A program made the translations under genes and the position numbers. A stretch of DNA of 64,000 nucleotides from assembly GCF_031326345.1 (NCBI RefSeq), contig NZ_CP133671.1, forward strand, positions 5,332,001-5,396,000. Direction: 5' to 3'. Below the pieces are notes generated by a model, which did no database searches, had not been told where the DNA came from, and saw only the letters and a list, made by a program, of their open reading frames with translations. This DNA comes from Aureispira sp. CCB-E. GTDB lineage: Bacteria > Bacteroidota > Bacteroidia > Chitinophagales > Saprospiraceae. Of the stretch, positions 60,776-64,000 are shown piece by piece. The number at the start of each line of letters is the position of its first letter. The stretch's first letter is position 1.

Positions 60776-63700
60776 TTATTGTTTTTTTATAAAACGGCGG
60801 GTTACTGCTTGCCTTCCCTGTTGCACACGCAAAATGTAAACACCATTAGGATACTCCTTAACGTTTAACAAGATGCTGTTTGCCCCTTTTTCGACTGGTA
60901 AATCTGTAGCATTAGACATTTGTTGCCCAATAACATCGTATACTTCAATACGGATTGCGCCTTCTTCTGTTGTTACATAATCGACTGTTAAATTGCTAGA
61001 TACAGGATTTGGAGCTAAGGTAACAACAGGCTGTGGTTTTGTTTCAAAATTAATAGCCACCACTTTAGAATACGTCTGTGTTCCATCCACATCGACTTGT
61101 CCAAGTCGGTAATAATTTACTCCAAGATGAGGTTTTGTATCTAAATACTTATACTGATTTCTATTCGAACGCCCATTACCCTGTGCTTGCTGGGTGTTAA
61201 TAGATTCAAATACAACCCCGTCCGACGATTTTTCTAGGGTATAATAATCCACACCAACTTCATTTTGAGTTTTCCAGTCTAACTGAACATGTTTATCCAA
61301 ACGATTGGCTTCAAAACTCAGCAAATCTACAGGCAACAAAGTAGATGGCGGCGGTCCCAAATCTCCAATTCCAAATCCAGAAAATCCTGTATTGAAGGTT
61401 GCCGTTAAGGTTACATCCGTTCCAAAACTTCCTATTGTTGCTGGCTCTTGCTCAATTGTATAAGCTGTATAATTTCCACTATTTACTGCTGAGATAGGCG
61501 TATTGGAGACCTTAACAATTTTTAAAACACTACGATTTTTACCTGTTGCCGTTTCCCAAGCAGAAATTTCAGCTTCTGTATAGTATAACGTAATCGTGTA
61601 AGCACCTGTTGGAGTGTTGTTTGTTGGAGCCACAAAAAAAGTTTTAGCCGCTAAGGCATTCGCTGGATTAGCATTCCAAAATGGAGCCGTTGTTCCTCCT
61701 GCTGCGGTTGCATCTCGATCGACCTCTACACGAGTACATTGATAGTTCCAATTGGATAAGTTTTCAATTGTTCCCATTATATCGCCACTTGTTCGATCGT
61801 AATAATGAACGATTTCCATGCCTCTGACTGGAATATTTTGAGGAGAAGCCGTATTATCAGTAACTTGAATGTTCGCTGGTGCATCTGCTGTAACCACTAT
61901 ATTGTCCACAGCTAAGCCATAAAACCATCCTCCATCATCATCATATCTAAAGCGAATTTGAATGTTTGCTTGACCAATATATGGTGTCAAATCGACTGTT
62001 GTTCCATTCACCCATGGAGTTGATCCTACTCCACCGTTTACAGTACTTGTATTGGTTAATGTCGCAATGGTCGTATATCCTCCACCTGTCGAAATTTGCA
62101 CTTCTGCTGTTTCCCGTTGCAAATCAGCAAAAGCGTGGTCAAACGTTAAAGTTGCCGAAGTATAAGCACCTGCCAAACTAAATACAGGCGACCTTAAACG
62201 ATCGTTTGCCTTATCACAATTACAATTGTCATCGTTAGAATAGGCAAATTGTGTATTATTGGTGTTGGCAATCGTCCAATAAGGACTACTGGCATTAGCG
62301 GCATTGGCTACTAAAAAACGATCTGATCCATTGTTACCTTGTGCAGTAAATGGCGCCAAACCAGTTTCAAAATCTTGATTTAACAACGTTACGGTTCCCC
62401 CTCCTGTTGGGGGAATATCATCGTCATTAATCGTTAAATCATGATCTGCTAAATCTCCACTAGCAGCAACAGCATCTCCTGTTGTTGCTACATTAAAAGC
62501 AAGCAACAAAGTTTCTACACTTTCTACGACTCCATCATCATAAATGCGAACTCGAACCTGTTGAGTTGGAGTAGCTCCTGCTGGAAATGTCATTGTTGCA
62601 GGGCTAATATCATAATCAATGCCATTAGCAGCTGTTCCAGAGGTTGTAAATGTCACTGTTGCAGCCGCAGAAGGAGCCATTGTAATATTGACATCTAACA
62701 ATACATCTTGAAAATTACACCCTGTTCCTTCATTAACAATTGTACCACCTCCACTAACAAAACCTATTGTTGGGACAGGAACACCACATTTTGTTGAATT
62801 GGGCAAACTTACTCGCCTAGGAGAAGCCGCCATCACAGCACGAACTCGCGCTTTTTGGTCTGCTGTAAAAACATCCATGCAAGCATCGTTGGTATAATCC
62901 ATATAATTTTCTACCATATCTCGAGTCCCACAAGAGTTGTGATTCGGACATCCTCCATTAGAAGCATCGGATTCAGGAGTATCGGCACAAAAATCGTCTA
63001 CACCGCAACCGCCATCTCCCCAAATATGCCTTAATCCAACCCAATGCCCAACTTCATGTGTTAATGTTCTTCCCAAGTTATAAGGAGCAGAAGGACCTGG
63101 ATTGGCAACAGAACCAATTGTTCCAGCTCCAACAACAACCCCGTCTGTATTGGCAGCACCGCCATTAGCGTTTAAGCCTGCCAAACCAGAGTTACTTGGG
63201 AATTGTGCCCAACCCAACAAGCCCCCAGATAAGTTGGCACTCCATATATTCATATAATCATTAGGATCCCACTGCGTAGCGGGCTTAATTGTTCCATCTA
63301 CAAAATTACTTGTAAAAGGACCATCTCCATAGGTTGTTATTCTATTGATGCCAGGTTCTGCCATAAGATTATCAGAAGGATCTAAAGTTGCTAGACAAAA
63401 TTGCACTTCTACATCGGCAGCAGCAGGATCTGTACTTCCTGACAAATTTCTAAAATCAAGATTTAATTGATCTAATTGTGCTTGTATCAATGCAGCTGAA
63501 ACATTGTCAATTCCTGCACCGTCTGTAATCACATGAAAAACGACAGGAATAGTTAAAACAGGGGCTCGATACCCTGCACTGACATTCGCTTTATAGGCAT
63601 CTACCAAAGGTGCAAGCCAACGTTCAAACTCTTCTAAAGTTCCTTCTTCAGGATGGTGTTGCCTGTGGTAAGCATCTATCTCCATAGTAGCACATCGAGT

Positions 63701-63787
63701 ATCGTGGATATGGAGCGGTGTTTTTTGTGCACTAATTGTTGCACTAAACATAAAAATAATCAGTAAACTCAAGTAGATTTGTTGCAT
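60776..63787 (-). CDS. Secreted M43-family zinc metalloprotease with T9SS sorting domain
   Basis: 1003 residues with a signal peptide. The zinc-binding TLTHEVGHWVGLRHIWG (about residues 240-256) is the HExxHxxGxxH motif of pappalysin-type M43 peptidases. VENYMDYTNDACMDVFTADQ is the conserved Met-turn. A Calx-beta-like module (PPTGGGTVTLLNQDFETGLA follows it) and a beta-sandwich resembling MAM/CUB domains come next, then FEANRLDKHVQLDWKTQNEV, a fibronectin-like domain. The T9SS C-terminal sorting domain (TLAPNPVSSNLTVDY... VYILRVQQG) ends the protein. It is a secreted or surface protease. The zinc site is complete. Confidence 0.93.
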   Translation of the reverse strand: MQQIYLSLLIIFMFSATISAQKTPLHIHDTRCATMEIDAYHRQHHPEEGTLEEFERWLAPLVDAYKANVSAGYRAPVLTIPVVFHVITDGAGIDNVSAALIQAQLDQLNLDFRNLSGSTDPAAADVEVQFCLATLDPSDNLMAEPGINRITTYGDGPFTSNFVDGTIKPATQWDPNDYMNIWSANLSGGLLGWAQFPSNSGLAGLNANGGAANTDGVVVGAGTIGSVANPGPSAPYNLGRTLTHEVGHWVGLRHIWGDGGCGVDDFCADTPESDASNGGCPNHNSCGTRDMVENYMDYTNDACMDVFTADQKARVRAVMAASPRRVSLPNSTKCGVPVPTIGFVSGGGTIVNEGTGCNFQDVLLDVNITMAPSAAATVTFTTSGTAANGIDYDISPATMTFPAGATPTQQVRVRIYDDGVVESVETLLLAFNVATTGDAVAASGDLADHDLTINDDDIPPTGGGTVTLLNQDFETGLAPFTAQGNNGSDRFLVANAANASSPYWTIANTNNTQFAYSNDDNCNCDKANDRLRSPVFSLAGAYTSATLTFDHAFADLQRETAEVQISTGGGYTTIATLTNTSTVNGGVGSTPWVNGTTVDLTPYIGQANIQIRFRYDDDGGWFYGLAVDNIVVTADAPANIQVTDNTASPQNIPVRGMEIVHYYDRTSGDIMGTIENLSNWNYQCTRVEVDRDATAAGGTTAPFWNANPANALAAKTFFVAPTNNTPTGAYTITLYYTEAEISAWETATGKNRSVLKIVKVSNTPISAVNSGNYTAYTIEQEPATIGSFGTDVTLTATFNTGFSGFGIGDLGPPPSTLLPVDLLSFEANRLDKHVQLDWKTQNEVGVDYYTLEKSSDGVVFESINTQQAQGNGRSNRNQYKYLDTKPHLGVNYYRLGQVDVDGTQTYSKVVAINFETKPQPVVTLAPNPVSSNLTVDYVTTEEGAIRIEVYDVIGQQMSNATDLPVEKGANSILLNVKEYPNGVYILRVQQGRQAVTRRFIKKQ

Positions 63788-64000
63788 AACCTTTTTTTTA
63801 ACAGTTAGATATTTTTTTCAACGTTTACAATAGTTTTAACTAAACATTGCGTTCTCTAGCTGGGGGATAATTATATTTGGCTATGAGGCGAATTACAATA
63901 ATAATAATTTTAATCCATTATAAAACATAGAATTATTCTTTTCTGAAGAAGAAAATTTCCATAAATAAGGTTTCTAGTTTTATAGCCTTTTCGCAACTTG
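63788..64000. other. Upstream region of the metalloprotease gene
   Basis: 213 bases from the protease start to the window edge. It is AT-rich. No gene, perfect promoter or repeat-family block was recognised. Confidence 0.4.

Noticed and set aside
1-64000. CRISPR array, rRNA or tRNA genes
   Set aside because: No regularly spaced direct repeats and no tRNA-like cloverleaf or rRNA sequence was recognised by eye in the gaps; a covariance scan was not possible.

Overview
The window looks like a chromosomal stretch of an AT-rich member of the Bacteroidota, probably a saprospirian of the Aureispira/Saprospira type (inference from gene content; no rRNA or other marker is present). Supporting signs are type IX secretion C-terminal sorting domains, a TonB receptor with a carboxypeptidase-regulatory-like N-terminus, a DUF4369-TlpA lipoprotein, a FISUMP lipoprotein, an ArsS radical SAM protein, several promoters of the Bacteroidota form (TTG, 19-20 bases, TATCTTTG or close variants) and the near absence of Shine-Dalgarno sequences. 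No rRNA, tRNA, CRISPR array, prophage or intact insertion sequence was seen. Forty-nine protein genes are supported. The first is cut by the left edge.

Layout. 1-9.1 kb: small lipoproteins, a catalytically altered retropepsin-like protein, a TPR protein, a nitroreductase, a CrtI/retinol-saturase-like oxidoreductase, an Rpn-type nuclease, a BamE-like lipoprotein, and a DUF4386 membrane protein convergent with a Crp/Fnr regulator. 9.1-20.2 kb, all on the minus strand: a secreted TPR-CHAT protein, RidA, an orphan ABC ATPase paired with a leucine-rich-repeat protein, an outer-membrane barrel, a TlpA lipoprotein, a small membrane protein and ArsS. 20.5-32.8 kb: acetyltransferase, SanA-like protein, AraC regulator, PEBP protein, aromatic amino acid decarboxylase, VWA protein, two tandem MscS channels, a lipoprotein and TerC. 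32.8-46.5 kb: two ECF sigma factors (one with a likely anti-sigma partner), a glycosyltransferase, Tgt, secreted proteins, an SMP-30-like protein, a second Crp/Fnr regulator, MetK and a LolC/E-type permease. 47-64 kb: a 1206-residue secreted repeat protein, McrB, an erythromycin-esterase-like lipoprotein, a GNAT enzyme, a TonB receptor, McrC, a membrane protein and a secreted M43 metalloprotease.

The strongest unusual signals are: (1) a dispersed family of composite intergenic repeats built from shared blocks and inverted repeats, with at least ten copies or fragments; (2) a McrBC system whose two subunits are separated by three unrelated genes, with McrC divergent from a TonB receptor across two copies of a GCAAC-N3-GTTGC palindrome; (3) a retropepsin-like protein in which both catalytic DTG motifs read HTG; (4) a LolE-like permease carrying an extra two-helix insertion in its extracytoplasmic domain; (5) a Tgt lacking its three zinc-ligand cysteines; and (6) a perfect 22-bp inverted repeat ending one base before the decarboxylase start codon.

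All family assignments come from reading the translated sequence. No database search was run.
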